Of a DNA stretch of 64,000 nucleotides, positions 24,816 to 33,709 are shown piece by piece. Positions within the stretch are counted from its first letter, which is position 1. The number at the start of each line of letters is the position of its first letter. Under the pieces are notes generated by a model that worked only from the letters and a program-made list of their open reading frames with translations, was not told the DNA's origin and did no database searches. The stretch is from Mesotoga sp. UBA6090 (GTDB taxonomy: Bacteria; Thermotogota; Thermotogae; Petrotogales; Kosmotogaceae). The stretch lies in contig NZ_DIXC01000012.1 in assembly GCF_002435945.1 (NCBI RefSeq), forward strand, positions 1-64,000, read 5' to 3'. The translations under genes were made by a program, and so were the position numbers.

Positions 24816-27800
24816 CTATTCATTTCTGCTTTCTAGTAAAAGTGGATCATTTGGTCTTTGCACATCATAAATAAGTATTCTGTTTCCAGATCTAACTATC
24901 ATGAGCCTCCCCGAAACCGAAATCTCGTCTACCTGCGTAAGCTCTAGATCTCTTAGCACAACCGGTGATGTTGGAGTACTTATATCAACGATTGCTATAC
25001 CCTTGTCAGTTGAAGCGTAAAGGATGTTCTCAGAAATCTCTATTCTCAGTACAATGTAGTATCTGCCAACATTGCTTCTTAAAGATCTTTCGGTGTCTAT
25101 AAGCTTTAGCCCGCCGTCCATACCGGCCTCTCCAGAAAAGACGACGCCATCCTTTTCGGCAACTGCTCTCGAGTATCCTTCGAGAGGCACAGAGAAGCTT
25201 GAAGTGCGATCAAGATATCTCGTTCCTTCTCTCTCAAGAATCTTTATTCCTGACAGTGCATCGGCCAAATAGACTCTTGAAAGATCCTCTGCCACGAACA
25301 GATCAACTGGTGTCGTCCAGTCCCTGTAGATAGTTTCCATTCTTTCGGGAATTCCGTTGCTGTTGAGTGAAACTCTTATCACAGCTCCAGCACTCTTGGT
25401 ATCTAGAATCCACAAATAGCCTCCCTCGAAAACCATCTTTTCTGGAGTAGTGTCAGTTACGAGAGTGCCGACTACTTCCGCTCTGCCCGAACTGAAATCA
25501 ATAGCGTTCAACCTTCCCGTTTTATCAATAACATAAAGGATCTTGCCGTTTAGTATCGCGGAAACACCTCCATCGTACTGGTAAGGAATTTCAACAATCT
25601 CGAGCCCCGAGCTGCCAAGAGAAACTATATTAAAAACCCCACCAAAGTAGAGAACAGTTACGTCCCTATCCTCTACAGAGGCGGTCGCATCAGAAGGTCT
25701 AGTCATGAACTGGCTTGCAGCCGTTGACGAGAGAAGCCGTCCATCACGCCATAACTCGACTCTCCAGTAATAAGCTTTGTCGTTTTCAAGTTGGCCTTGA
25801 TATCGCAACGAGTTGCCGGTCGTCGTTCCCAGAAGGGACATCTGAGACTGGGATTCGCCAAGAAAGACTCTGAACTCTCCATCGTCCATACCATCAACTC
25901 GCCAGGTGAAAACAGGTGAAATATCGGAAGTGGAACCAGTAGCTGGAGATATGATCTCAAGATCAAACTGTCTACTCATGACAGAGAAGGTTCTCATTTG
26001 GGAAGTAACCGTGTTCTTTTCGTCCGACGCTACAATGTACCAGCGATAAGTCTGATTCATGACCAGACCGGATATTCTAATCTGATTTGTTTGCATAGAC
26101 TCTCTGTATAGTTCCAGTTCGGGACCGGTACCAAAGTAAACCGAGTAGCTCAACTGATCTCCATCTGGGTCATAGCCGGACCAAACAAGATCAACGTATG
26201 ACTCGTTCACCGTTCCTCTATCGACTGGACTTATCAAGGATATCTCGGGGGGCATGTTATCGACAGCAAATCCATAGGTCTCGCTCCTTGTGATAACACC
26301 GCTGTCATCGGTCAACTGAACATACCATTCGTACTCTCTTCCTGGAAGTAGCCTCCCTGTCTCGAAGCTGTCGCCCACAGGAGTATGTCGCGAAAGATTG
26401 CCAAGCTCTCCGAAGTACAGTTCTTTCTGCCTTATTGTACCTGTATCACCTTCCATATTCCATCTCAGTATTGTGCCTGAAGCAGGCACTTTTGCACCGT
26501 TTTTCGGACTGTCAAGTTCCACTCTATATGGACGTCCAAATATGAAACCTATAGGTTCTCCCGCATATTCATTATTGTCCCTCAAAACTGAGACAGCCCA
26601 ATAATAATGCTTGCCATCGACCAGAGTCAAATCCGGTTTGTATGTGCTGTTCTGAACGACTTTCCTGACCAGCGGGCCAAAGTCCGAATCGTACAGCCTG
26701 AAAACGTATCCAGAGTTTTCCTGTAAGTATGACCAGGAGAAATCTCTCTCTTCTTCGTAGAACCCATCGACAGGATATTCATAGGTGAGTCCCGGGACTC
26801 TTGTCTTGATAGGGATCTCAAGCGTACCTCTTTCTCCTCCAGGATCCTCTGCAGCAACTGTGAGGAGATAATCCCTACCAGAGAGGAGATTCTCTATTTC
26901 ATATCTCTGCAGGTTTCTACCTCTTGCCACAGGCAAGCCCAGCGATTCTTCGGCAGTATTCATGAAGACTTCCACATAGAGATCTTCGCCTTCGGGATCG
27001 TCCAACTCCCATTCGATTACAAGTGGTGCTGTCGCGCCTTCAAGGAATATCCGAGAAGGCTGAATTAGCTTAATGACCGGTTTCTGATTTCCCGTAATAA
27101 ACGAATAATATGAGCTCACGGTACTCTTACCTCCGTCGTCTGTAACCTCTATCGCCCATTCGTATCTGCGTCCGGGTTCTAGATCCTCCACTGTGAATGA
27201 GTTTCCCGAGGCGACATATTCTTTCACGATACCGTCTGGCTCTCTCAAATAAACCTTTGCTGAAACTATTTCCCCGTCAGAATCACTGGATTCCCATCTC
27301 AAGGTCAGATTTCTTGTTGATACTTCTGAGGCTCCGTCTACCGGGAGTTTTAGCTCAGGTACTTTCGGCGGGAGATTTTCGCTTTTGAAGGACCAGATTT
27401 CTCCCTGTATCTCCGAATCTTCACTAATAATATCAACTCTCCAGAAATATTTCTTGTTGCTGAGCAGATCCTGAGTTAACTCTAGATTTGTTTGAGTAAG
27501 TACCTGTTCAAACACTACGTTGTCCATCTGATCACCAGTCCCAAGTGAGAATCTGTATGAGACTCCTTCGCTATTTCCATCGATTTCCCAGCTGAAGGCA
27601 GCATTTGAAATGGCGACTTCCTCCACACCAGGTTTGGGCGCTATTGGAAGTGTCAACGCAAGAGACTTATCGCCTGTACTGAAAGTCGCATCTTCACTTC
27701 TGGAGAAACCACCTTTCGAATCAATCGCAAGAACAAACCAGCGATAATCTTCATTCGCCTTCAGTTCTCTTGCAACATATTCTTGAGAATCTATAGATTC

Positions 27801-29273
27801 GATGATTCTTGAATCGTCTCTCGATTGCAGGTGAAGCTCATATCGGATAGAATCACCATCCGGGTCCTCTCCAGACCATTTGAAAGTAACAAGCGATGGT
27901 TCAACTTGTTCCAGAGAGAACGGGTGTTCAACAGAGACAGAAGGTGGCTTATTCCCTGGTGAAATTATGATCTCTCTCTCTGTTCTGCCCTCATTGGTAT
28001 CGCTGGCACTAATAAGGAGACGGTAACGTGTCCCTTCATCAAGAGCCGGAAGGAAAACCGATGTCATTCTTCCCGAAGCGATTCTTATTGGCTCTTCCCC
28101 TTCCGGTCCGAAAAAGACCTCACTTGTTATGCTGTCTCCGTCAGGATCGTTTACTCTCCAGGTAACAGGGAACGAGGCCTGGCCGGGAGGGACAGAAGGA
28201 TATCCCATCTCAATTATGGGTGCTCTGTTTGAAGTCCTGAAGATCCACTCTTCACTCTTCTTTTCCTTGCCAGCCGAATCCCTTGCCACGACGTACCAGC
28301 TGTAGGTGGTATTACCTTTGAGAGAAGGAACAGGGATTTCAGTAGAATTAGTGGTCCCTATCAGTGAGTGCCTCGATTGACCTTCAGCCAGATAGACATC
28401 AAAGTAAAGCTCATCAAGATAGTATTCCAGAGGAAGAGAAGTCTTCCAGGAGAGGCTCCCTATGCTCGCATCGAAATCACTGGCACCGCTTCTCGGGTTG
28501 TCTGGCGTCACTGCCGGCAGGTCTGCCCTCATTTGAGTCGTGAAGCTTTCTGTATAAGAAACGGATTCGCCTCCAAATGGATCTCTGGCGACTACCTTCC
28601 AGTAGTATTTCGTTGAGTAATCCAGTCTCTTAAGAGAAGAGACGTCTACTATCGATTTCTCAGCACCCTTAATCAATATGTCCTTTTCGTCAAGTCTGGG
28701 TTCTCTCCCGAAAAAGACGTCATAAACCAACTCATCTCCATCGGGATCAGACGAATTCCATTTGAGAATCAGATCTTTGAGCGGTACGTTTCCGAGATCA
28801 CTACCCGGAGGAAGGAGTTCAGGTCGTTGAGGATATGTGTTCATCAAGACGAAAGTCCAAATTTCGCTCTCAGCTGATTTTCCGCCTTCTGTGTAGAGCC
28901 TGACCTTCCACCAGTACTGAGAGTGAGGATCCACTTCAAACTCGTGGGAGAAAGAGAATATGCCCTCTGTCGAAGACGTTAGCTCTCCCTGCAAATCGAG
29001 AGCTAATCTCTTAAGGGTGCTCTTGTCCTTTCCGGCGAAAACCTCGGCCATAAGACCATGTCTGGGACGTTCATATACTGCTTCCCACCTGAGCGTAACC
29101 TTCTCAGAATACTGAATTCTCTCCCCATTCTTGGGAACGGGTGATACATTCGAAATCAGTATCTTTGGTTCCGGAACGGGCCAGAGGAAGAAAGCGGCCA
29201 CAACGGCAGCAACTATCACAAGCAGCAGGGTTATGATTATCGGCACTATTGTAGAACCTTTGTAATAGTGCAA
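24816..29273 (-). CDS. Giant membrane-anchored protein with about 12 Fn3-like repeats and a C-terminal beta-propeller-like domain
   Basis: About 1485 residues. A short cytoplasmic start is followed by one membrane helix (PIIITLLLVIVAAVVAAFFL), so nearly all of it is outside. I count about twelve repeats of 90-100 residues, each with a W in strand B/C, often a DPDGD-type acidic turn (SSDPDGDELVYDVFFG, SGYDPDGDQLSYSVYFG) and a YxWxVxAxD strand, which is fibronectin type III-like. The last 300 residues are LVIVD/propeller-like (IAIVDISTPTSP, LIDTERSLRSN, ILIYDVQRP). I chose the TTG at 29271-29273 because GAGGAGGG sits 6 bases ahead; TTG 29303 lacks an SD. Its role may be adhesion or glycan contact, which is unproven. 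Confidence 0.85.
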   Translation of the reverse strand: MHYYKGSTIVPIIITLLLVIVAAVVAAFFLWPVPEPKILISNVSPVPKNGERIQYSEKVTLRWEAVYERPRHGLMAEVFAGKDKSTLKRLALDLQGELTSSTEGIFSFSHEFEVDPHSQYWWKVRLYTEGGKSAESEIWTFVLMNTYPQRPELLPPGSDLGNVPLKDLILKWNSSDPDGDELVYDVFFGREPRLDEKDILIKGAEKSIVDVSSLKRLDYSTKYYWKVVARDPFGGESVSYTESFTTQMRADLPAVTPDNPRSGASDFDASIGSLSWKTSLPLEYYLDELYFDVYLAEGQSRHSLIGTTNSTEIPVPSLKGNTTYSWYVVARDSAGKEKKSEEWIFRTSNRAPIIEMGYPSVPPGQASFPVTWRVNDPDGDSITSEVFFGPEGEEPIRIASGRMTSVFLPALDEGTRYRLLISASDTNEGRTEREIIISPGNKPPSVSVEHPFSLEQVEPSLVTFKWSGEDPDGDSIRYELHLQSRDDSRIIESIDSQEYVARELKANEDYRWFVLAIDSKGGFSRSEDATFSTGDKSLALTLPIAPKPGVEEVAISNAAFSWEIDGNSEGVSYRFSLGTGDQMDNVVFEQVLTQTNLELTQDLLSNKKYFWRVDIISEDSEIQGEIWSFKSENLPPKVPELKLPVDGASEVSTRNLTLRWESSDSDGEIVSAKVYLREPDGIVKEYVASGNSFTVEDLEPGRRYEWAIEVTDDGGKSTVSSYYSFITGNQKPVIKLIQPSRIFLEGATAPLVIEWELDDPEGEDLYVEVFMNTAEESLGLPVARGRNLQRYEIENLLSGRDYLLTVAAEDPGGERGTLEIPIKTRVPGLTYEYPVDGFYEEERDFSWSYLQENSGYVFRLYDSDFGPLVRKVVQNSTYKPDLTLVDGKHYYWAVSVLRDNNEYAGEPIGFIFGRPYRVELDSPKNGAKVPASGTILRWNMEGDTGTIRQKELYFGELGNLSRHTPVGDSFETGRLLPGREYEWYVQLTDDSGVITRSETYGFAVDNMPPEISLISPVDRGTVNESYVDLVWSGYDPDGDQLSYSVYFGTGPELELYRESMQTNQIRISGLVMNQTYRWYIVASDEKNTVTSQMRTFSVMSRQFDLEIISPATGSTSDISPVFTWRVDGMDDGEFRVFLGESQSQMSLLGTTTGNSLRYQGQLENDKAYYWRVELWRDGRLLSSTAASQFMTRPSDATASVEDRDVTVLYFGGVFNIVSLGSSGLEIVEIPYQYDGGVSAILNGKILYVIDKTGRLNAIDFSSGRAEVVGTLVTDTTPEKMVFEGGYLWILDTKSAGAVIRVSLNSNGIPERMETIYRDWTTPVDLFVAEDLSRVYLADALSGIKILEREGTRYLDRTSSFSVPLEGYSRAVAEKDGVVFSGEAGMDGGLKLIDTERSLRSNVGRYYIVLRIEISENILYASTDKGIAIVDISTPTSPVVLRDLELTQVDEISVSGRLMIVRSGNRILIYDVQRPNDPLLLESRNE

Positions 29274-29286
29274 TGTGGATCCCTCC

Positions 29287-30576
29287 TCAGACTCGTAGTT
29301 CAATTTCGTGCGGTACGGATCCCTCCGAATTCATCTCTATCGTATCTTCGGAAAGCCGTAGCCCGCTAAGCATCTTTATATGCTTAGATTGAACGAGAAA
29401 TTCGTTCGAAATCATCTCTATAGTAATGTATCCCAGTTCGATTCTTCTTGCAAAACCATTTCTGGGATCATCGTCAATGATTTCTACGACGGGTTTCCAT
29501 GTACCGGTGTTGGCATAGAATTTCTCTTCACCATTACTAGAAATCATCCTGAGTACATGGCGGTGATTGTGACCCATGATGACTCCCTTCAGTTCACCAG
29601 GGACGACTGGGGGAGCCGTATCGCCATACATAAGGAAATACTCGTTGTTCATGGCTTTGTGGAAGCCTTTCTTTCCTTCTGCTCCAAGTAATCTTCTTCC
29701 CTGCCTGTAAAGATTATCCGTCCTCTTAAACTTCCTGTAGGCCATAACCAACCGTACCATCAGACTCCCAAGTTTCATTCCTCCGTGTTTGTTGACGAAG
29801 AGTCCTTCAATTACCTTGAGCCCCGGCCAATTAGCGTCTATCCATCGCTCGGCCTCATTGCTCTTCAACAGAAGAAGAAACTGTCTCGACCATTCTTCCT
29901 GAAGATCCGAATCAACGTCGTAAACCCTCCTGATGTAATCGAACCATTCGAAGACGTCGAGAGTCGGGTGAATATTCTGATAATCTCTTATGGCTTGCTC
30001 TGGAAGCTCTGTTCTCAGAAGACAGCTGTCGAAGTTCTTCATCATGAACCGAGCCAAATAGTCCCCAAATGGCTGCAAGAGCTGCCCAGACTTTCTGTCT
30101 CTGAAAAACCTGTTCACAATATCGTACTGATTGCCATGCAAAGCTATCGTGTTAAACTCTCTGTCAAGATAATAAGGTACTATTTCAACTTTTCCGGCCT
30201 CTCCAAGCATTTCTTTGAGCCTCGTTCTTAGCTTATTATTGAAAAGCAAAAGCGAGTCGTGGTTACCCACTACATAGATTAATCGACCCCTTTCAGTAAA
30301 GTCTCTAAATGCTTTGAAGACTTCCTCATGCTTTCTTTCAATGACTTCAAGAATGGACTCATCAATCTCTTTAAGAAGCTCTTCAAAGGACAACAACCCC
30401 CTGTTCTTCACGAATTCTGAATTCAGAAGCTCAAGACCATCTCCAACAATTATGATTTCGCTGAATTTCTTCTCCTTCGAACTCGATATCAATTCCACAA
30501 GATCGGAATCAAACTTGAAGTCATCCTTCAAGGTCCCGTCACCAATGTGAAGATCACTCAAGTATAGTTTTTTCAC
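29287..30576 (-). CDS. Calcineurin-like metallophosphoesterase
   Basis: About 430 residues. Metal-binding motifs are YLSDLHIGDG (D-x-H), IVGDGLELLN, VVGNHDSLLL (GNHD) and GVIMGHNHRHVL (GHNH), in family order. I chose the GTG at 30574-30576, since AGGAGG lies 6 bases upstream; an earlier start at 30657 adds 27 unconserved residues. The central 200 residues are not recognised and the substrate is unknown. Its stop is 14 bases from the start of the Fn3 giant, so the two are co-translated; a link between them is not otherwise visible. Confidence 0.88.
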   Translation of the reverse strand: MKKLYLSDLHIGDGTLKDDFKFDSDLVELISSSKEKKFSEIIIVGDGLELLNSEFVKNRGLLSFEELLKEIDESILEVIERKHEEVFKAFRDFTERGRLIYVVGNHDSLLLFNNKLRTRLKEMLGEAGKVEIVPYYLDREFNTIALHGNQYDIVNRFFRDRKSGQLLQPFGDYLARFMMKNFDSCLLRTELPEQAIRDYQNIHPTLDVFEWFDYIRRVYDVDSDLQEEWSRQFLLLLKSNEAERWIDANWPGLKVIEGLFVNKHGGMKLGSLMVRLVMAYRKFKRTDNLYRQGRRLLGAEGKKGFHKAMNNEYFLMYGDTAPPVVPGELKGVIMGHNHRHVLRMISSNGEEKFYANTGTWKPVVEIIDDDPRNGFARRIELGYITIEMISNEFLVQSKHIKMLSGLRLSEDTIEMNSEGSVPHEIELRV

Positions 30577-30680
30577 TGTGGTCCTCCTAAGTTCCATAAT
30601 ACCCCAAATTTGCAATCGAAATTCAATATTCTGTGAAATTGTTGGTTCAAATATCATGGCAAAGATGAGAGAATATAACG

Positions 30681-31592
30681 ATGAGCAGCTTATGGTATTT
30701 GCTGGATTTTGCCTTAGCTTTGCCGCTCTTATTGAACGGTTTTTGTGCGTTTTTCGCAGCTTTGGGCGTGAGTATTCTAATAAGCTTTTCTATGCGCGGT
30801 TACGAGGGAATTACTTTCTCCGATCCAGAGAAACAGAAGGCATCGGCCCTTGGATCCGCCGTTTTTGCTTGTTTTATGGCTCTTACGACAATCTTCAACT
30901 CTCCATTTATCGCTGTTCCTGCTATCGTAGCGACGCTTTTCAGGTATTTCTGCCTATACAGATTAGTGAGAACGACCTTCACGATAGGTATGTTCATGCT
31001 TGTCACAAAAGAACCAATACAAACCACTAAAGCATATGACAGACTAAAGAGAACTCTGGATGTGGTTTTCGCTACTCTCATGCTTCTTATCTTCGGTCCA
31101 ATTATTGGAGTAGTTGCGCTCATCTCGCTTTTTTCAGGTGGTAGACCTATCTTCATCTGTCAAACGAGAATCGGAAAAAACTGTGATGAATTTGGAATGT
31201 ACAAATTCAGAACTTTCAAGACTGAAGATGGTAAGGAGGAGATCACAAGGTTGGGTAGATTTCTGAGACCCCTGCGACTCGATGAGCTTCCACAGATAAT
31301 CAACATTATAAGGGGAGATATGAGTCTGGTCGGTCCGAGACCGGAGTTACCATCGTTTCACAAGCTTGGAATGGAGAATATTGAGAATTATTCGCTGAGG
31401 CTTCTGGTAAAACCGGGACTCACGGGCTGGGCTCAAATCAATTACAAGTACACTACCACTCTTGAAGAATACAGAATAAAAACCGCTTTTGATCTATATT
31501 ACGTAAAACACAGATCATTCATTTTGGATCTGAAGTGCCTACTCAAAACACCATTTGCCGTCTTCATTACGTTGCTCGAGAGGGAAGGTTAA
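30681..31592 (+). CDS. Undecaprenyl-phosphate sugar phosphotransferase (bacterial sugar transferase family)
   Basis: 303 residues. Three to four N-terminal membrane helices (residues 5-110) precede a membrane helix at about 125-145 and the catalytic domain, with GRPIFICQTRIGKNCDEFGMYKFRTF, LGRFLRPLRLDELPQIINIIRGDMSLVGPRPE and VKPGLTGWAQINYKY. WbaP/WecP-like enzymes place the first sugar-phosphate on undecaprenyl phosphate to begin surface polysaccharide. No further polysaccharide genes are adjacent. The upstream SD is weak, so the exact start is less sure. Confidence 0.92.
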   Translation: MSSLWYLLDFALALPLLLNGFCAFFAALGVSILISFSMRGYEGITFSDPEKQKASALGSAVFACFMALTTIFNSPFIAVPAIVATLFRYFCLYRLVRTTFTIGMFMLVTKEPIQTTKAYDRLKRTLDVVFATLMLLIFGPIIGVVALISLFSGGRPIFICQTRIGKNCDEFGMYKFRTFKTEDGKEEITRLGRFLRPLRLDELPQIINIIRGDMSLVGPRPELPSFHKLGMENIENYSLRLLVKPGLTGWAQINYKYTTTLEEYRIKTAFDLYYVKHRSFILDLKCLLKTPFAVFITLLEREG

Positions 31593-31593
31593 G

Positions 31594-31617
31594 AAAAAGA
31601 GGGGCTGCAAACCCCTC
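31594..31617 (-). terminator. Terminator of hydA
   Basis: GAGGGG / CCCCTC stem with a seven-base loop. On the minus strand it is followed by TTTTTCTT, so it terminates hydA transcripts; on the plus strand no T-run follows. Confidence 0.75.
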
Positions 31618-31644
31618 AGTATTCTATTAGTTTCAACCGCAGAA

Positions 31645-33405
31645 TCAACCCTTTGTCATCTCTTCAAGCTCCTTCTTTCTTTGAATCACACTCTTGCTGT
31701 TGTCTTTGTAGTGCGTGTGGAGGAGTTCATGAGATAGATGTCCAAGAGGCTTTCCCAGGTATTCTTCATAGAGCTTCAGAATAGCTGGATTTTCATGAGA
31801 CTTTCTGATCTTCGAAGATTTATCAATGTTATAGATTGCTTCCATTCTCTTCTGAAGGTAGCCGGGCTCGCTTGATTTTGGCTGACCGCCGCCACCTATA
31901 CAACCACCAGGGCAGGCCATTACTTCGACGAAATGGTAGAATGCCTCTCCTGAACGTATTTTGTCCATTAACCGAACAACATTGCTTCCTCCGTGAACGA
32001 TGGCAACCTTGACTTTAGTACCCTTCATGTCGATTTCGGCTTCCTTCACTCCGTCAAACCCGCGAGCAAAATCGAAATCAAGTCTTGCGAGCTCTTCTCC
32101 AGTATGAAGCTCATATGCAGTCCTCAAAGCGGCTTCCATAACACCCCCCGTTGCACCAAAGATTACTGCGGCACCGGTAGAGATTCCGAGTGGATTGTCA
32201 TATTCTTCCTCTTCAAGTGACTCGAAGGGAATCTTATTCATCTTGATCAGTTTTCCGAGTTCTCTCGTGACTAGAACCGCGTCGGTAGACTGGGCACCTC
32301 TAACCTCTAGGGTTTCTCTACCTTTCTCGTCCTTCTTCGCGGTACAGGGCATGATCGAAACCAGATAAATGTCTTCAGGTTTCTTTCCTATCTTCTCCGC
32401 AAAGAATGTCTTGACAAGCGCACTCAACATCTCCTGAGGCGACTTCGCCGTTGAGAGGTTTTCGGTGAATTCCGGATACAATTTCTCCATCATGTTGACC
32501 CATCCCGGACAGCAAGAAGTGAACATAGGGAACTTGCCCCCTTCCTTCACTCTTTCAAGAAGCTCCGATCCTTCTTCCATAATTGTTAGATCTGCAGAGA
32601 AGTTTGTGTCAAACACATAGTCGAATCCTAGCTTTCTAAGAGCAGCAACCATCTTGCCAGTGCTCACAGTGCCTGGAAGTTCCCCAAACTCTTCAGCCAA
32701 AGCGACTCTAACAGAAGGAGCGGTCTGCGCAATAAGAACCTTATCATGTCTCTTAAGCTCAGAAACCACATCCCTGAATTCCATCCTCTCGGTAATAGCT
32801 CCCACTGGGCATACGGCCGAGCACTGTCCACAATTGATACAATCCGTCGCAGCTATTGGGGCGCCTAGAGCAGGCAATGGAAGAACATGGTATCCTCTGT
32901 TTACCGGCGATAGGATGGACAGACCCTGAAGCTCGTCACAAGCTCTAACGCATCTTCCACAGTCAATACACTTGTTCATGTCTCTGAACAACGAAGGACT
33001 GGAAGTGTCGTAAGGGACATTTCTAAGGGTTTTCGGGAACATGTCTTTTACATCATACTTATATATCAGATCCTGAAACTCGCATCTACCATTCACATCA
33101 CAGGTCATACAGTCATTGGGATGATTTGAAAGCAGAAGACCAAGGTTGAATCTTACGGCCTTGTTCACTCTTTCGGAATTCGTCTTAATCTTCATTCCAT
33201 CAACGACCTGAGTTGCGCATGCCGGCGAGAGATTACGAGCCCCCTCAACCTCAACGACACAGACTCTGCACGATCCGACAACAGAGAGGGCAGGGTGATA
33301 ACAGAGTGTTGGAATATCCATTCCAATTTCGCGGCAAGCCTCAAGAATGCTCTGATCCTCTTTCACGGAATAGTCCTTGCCGTTAATGGTAATTGTCACG
33401 GGCAC
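31645..33405 (-). CDS. hydA: [FeFe]-hydrogenase catalytic subunit, HydA-type, not next to its beta/gamma partners
   Basis: 586 residues. Order: N-terminal plant-type [2Fe-2S] (CYHPALSVVGSCRVCVVEVEG), His/Cys [4Fe-4S] region (NHPNDCMTCDVNGRCEFQ), 2x[4Fe-4S] (CIDCGRCVRACDE and CINCGQCSAVCPVGAI), and the H-cluster domain with all three motifs: FTSCCPGWV, MPCTAKKDE and EVMACPGGCIGGGGQP. It therefore makes or uses H2 rather than being a related non-hydrogenase. The GTG start at 33403-33405 follows GGAGGTG. It has its own terminator and no adjacent nuoE/nuoF; the NuoEF pairs lie 23-27 kb away. It may act alone or with one of them. Confidence 0.95.
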   Translation of the reverse strand: MPVTITINGKDYSVKEDQSILEACREIGMDIPTLCYHPALSVVGSCRVCVVEVEGARNLSPACATQVVDGMKIKTNSERVNKAVRFNLGLLLSNHPNDCMTCDVNGRCEFQDLIYKYDVKDMFPKTLRNVPYDTSSPSLFRDMNKCIDCGRCVRACDELQGLSILSPVNRGYHVLPLPALGAPIAATDCINCGQCSAVCPVGAITERMEFRDVVSELKRHDKVLIAQTAPSVRVALAEEFGELPGTVSTGKMVAALRKLGFDYVFDTNFSADLTIMEEGSELLERVKEGGKFPMFTSCCPGWVNMMEKLYPEFTENLSTAKSPQEMLSALVKTFFAEKIGKKPEDIYLVSIMPCTAKKDEKGRETLEVRGAQSTDAVLVTRELGKLIKMNKIPFESLEEEEYDNPLGISTGAAVIFGATGGVMEAALRTAYELHTGEELARLDFDFARGFDGVKEAEIDMKGTKVKVAIVHGGSNVVRLMDKIRSGEAFYHFVEVMACPGGCIGGGGQPKSSEPGYLQKRMEAIYNIDKSSKIRKSHENPAILKLYEEYLGKPLGHLSHELLHTHYKDNSKSVIQRKKELEEMTKG

Positions 33406-33552
33406 CGAACAGCACCTCCATTCGAAATCTTCAGTTATTGAGACAAAAAAATAGATTGTGATTTTTCTATCAAATAGATTCTAGCATATTGACCGTCTCT
33501 TATGCCATGTATTAGGTTAAAATTTACTCACAGGGAAACAAATGAAAGACGA

Positions 33553-33647
33553 CGTGGCCAGGCGTGTTAAACAGTAAGCGAGTCTCCCGCTAACGATAGT
33601 GAGCAGTTCTCACGAAAGGTATTCAGAATCCATTCGGTTTGGCCACG
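33553..33647 (+). other. Candidate structured leader/ncRNA element
   Basis: The arms CGTGGCCA (33553-33560) and TGGCCACG (33640-33647) are exact complements 79 bases apart. They enclose AGCG-AG-TCT-CC-CGCT (33577-33591) and GTGAG-cagtt-CTCAC (33599-33613), so the stretch can fold as a multi-branched RNA. It matches no riboswitch class I know. The downstream arm overlaps a promoter -35-like TTGGCC, so it might instead be a DNA operator. Confidence 0.4.
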
Positions 33648-33668
33648 GAACAGGAATAAGACTATAAT
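33639..33668 (+). promoter_or_regulatory. Promoter of the cadherin-like repeat protein
   Basis: TTGGCC (33639-33644), 18-base spacer, TATAAT (33663-33668). Transcription would start near 33676, 34 bases ahead of the ATG. Confidence 0.55.
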
Positions 33669-33709
33669 AGACTTGATTGCTATTATGGTCTTCATGGAGG
33701 TTATGCGGT

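Noticed and set aside
24816..29273. Plus-strand ORFs opposite the Fn3 giant and opposite smc, topA and hslU
   Set aside because: They lie on the antisense strand of clear, conserved genes and have no SD, domains or independent promoters.
33521..33647. c-di-GMP-I or cobalamin riboswitch before the repeat protein
   Set aside because: CAGGGAAAC and GAAAG look faintly similar, but the conserved GACGCAAAGCC-like or GCCACTG cores are absent. Kept only as an unassigned structured element.
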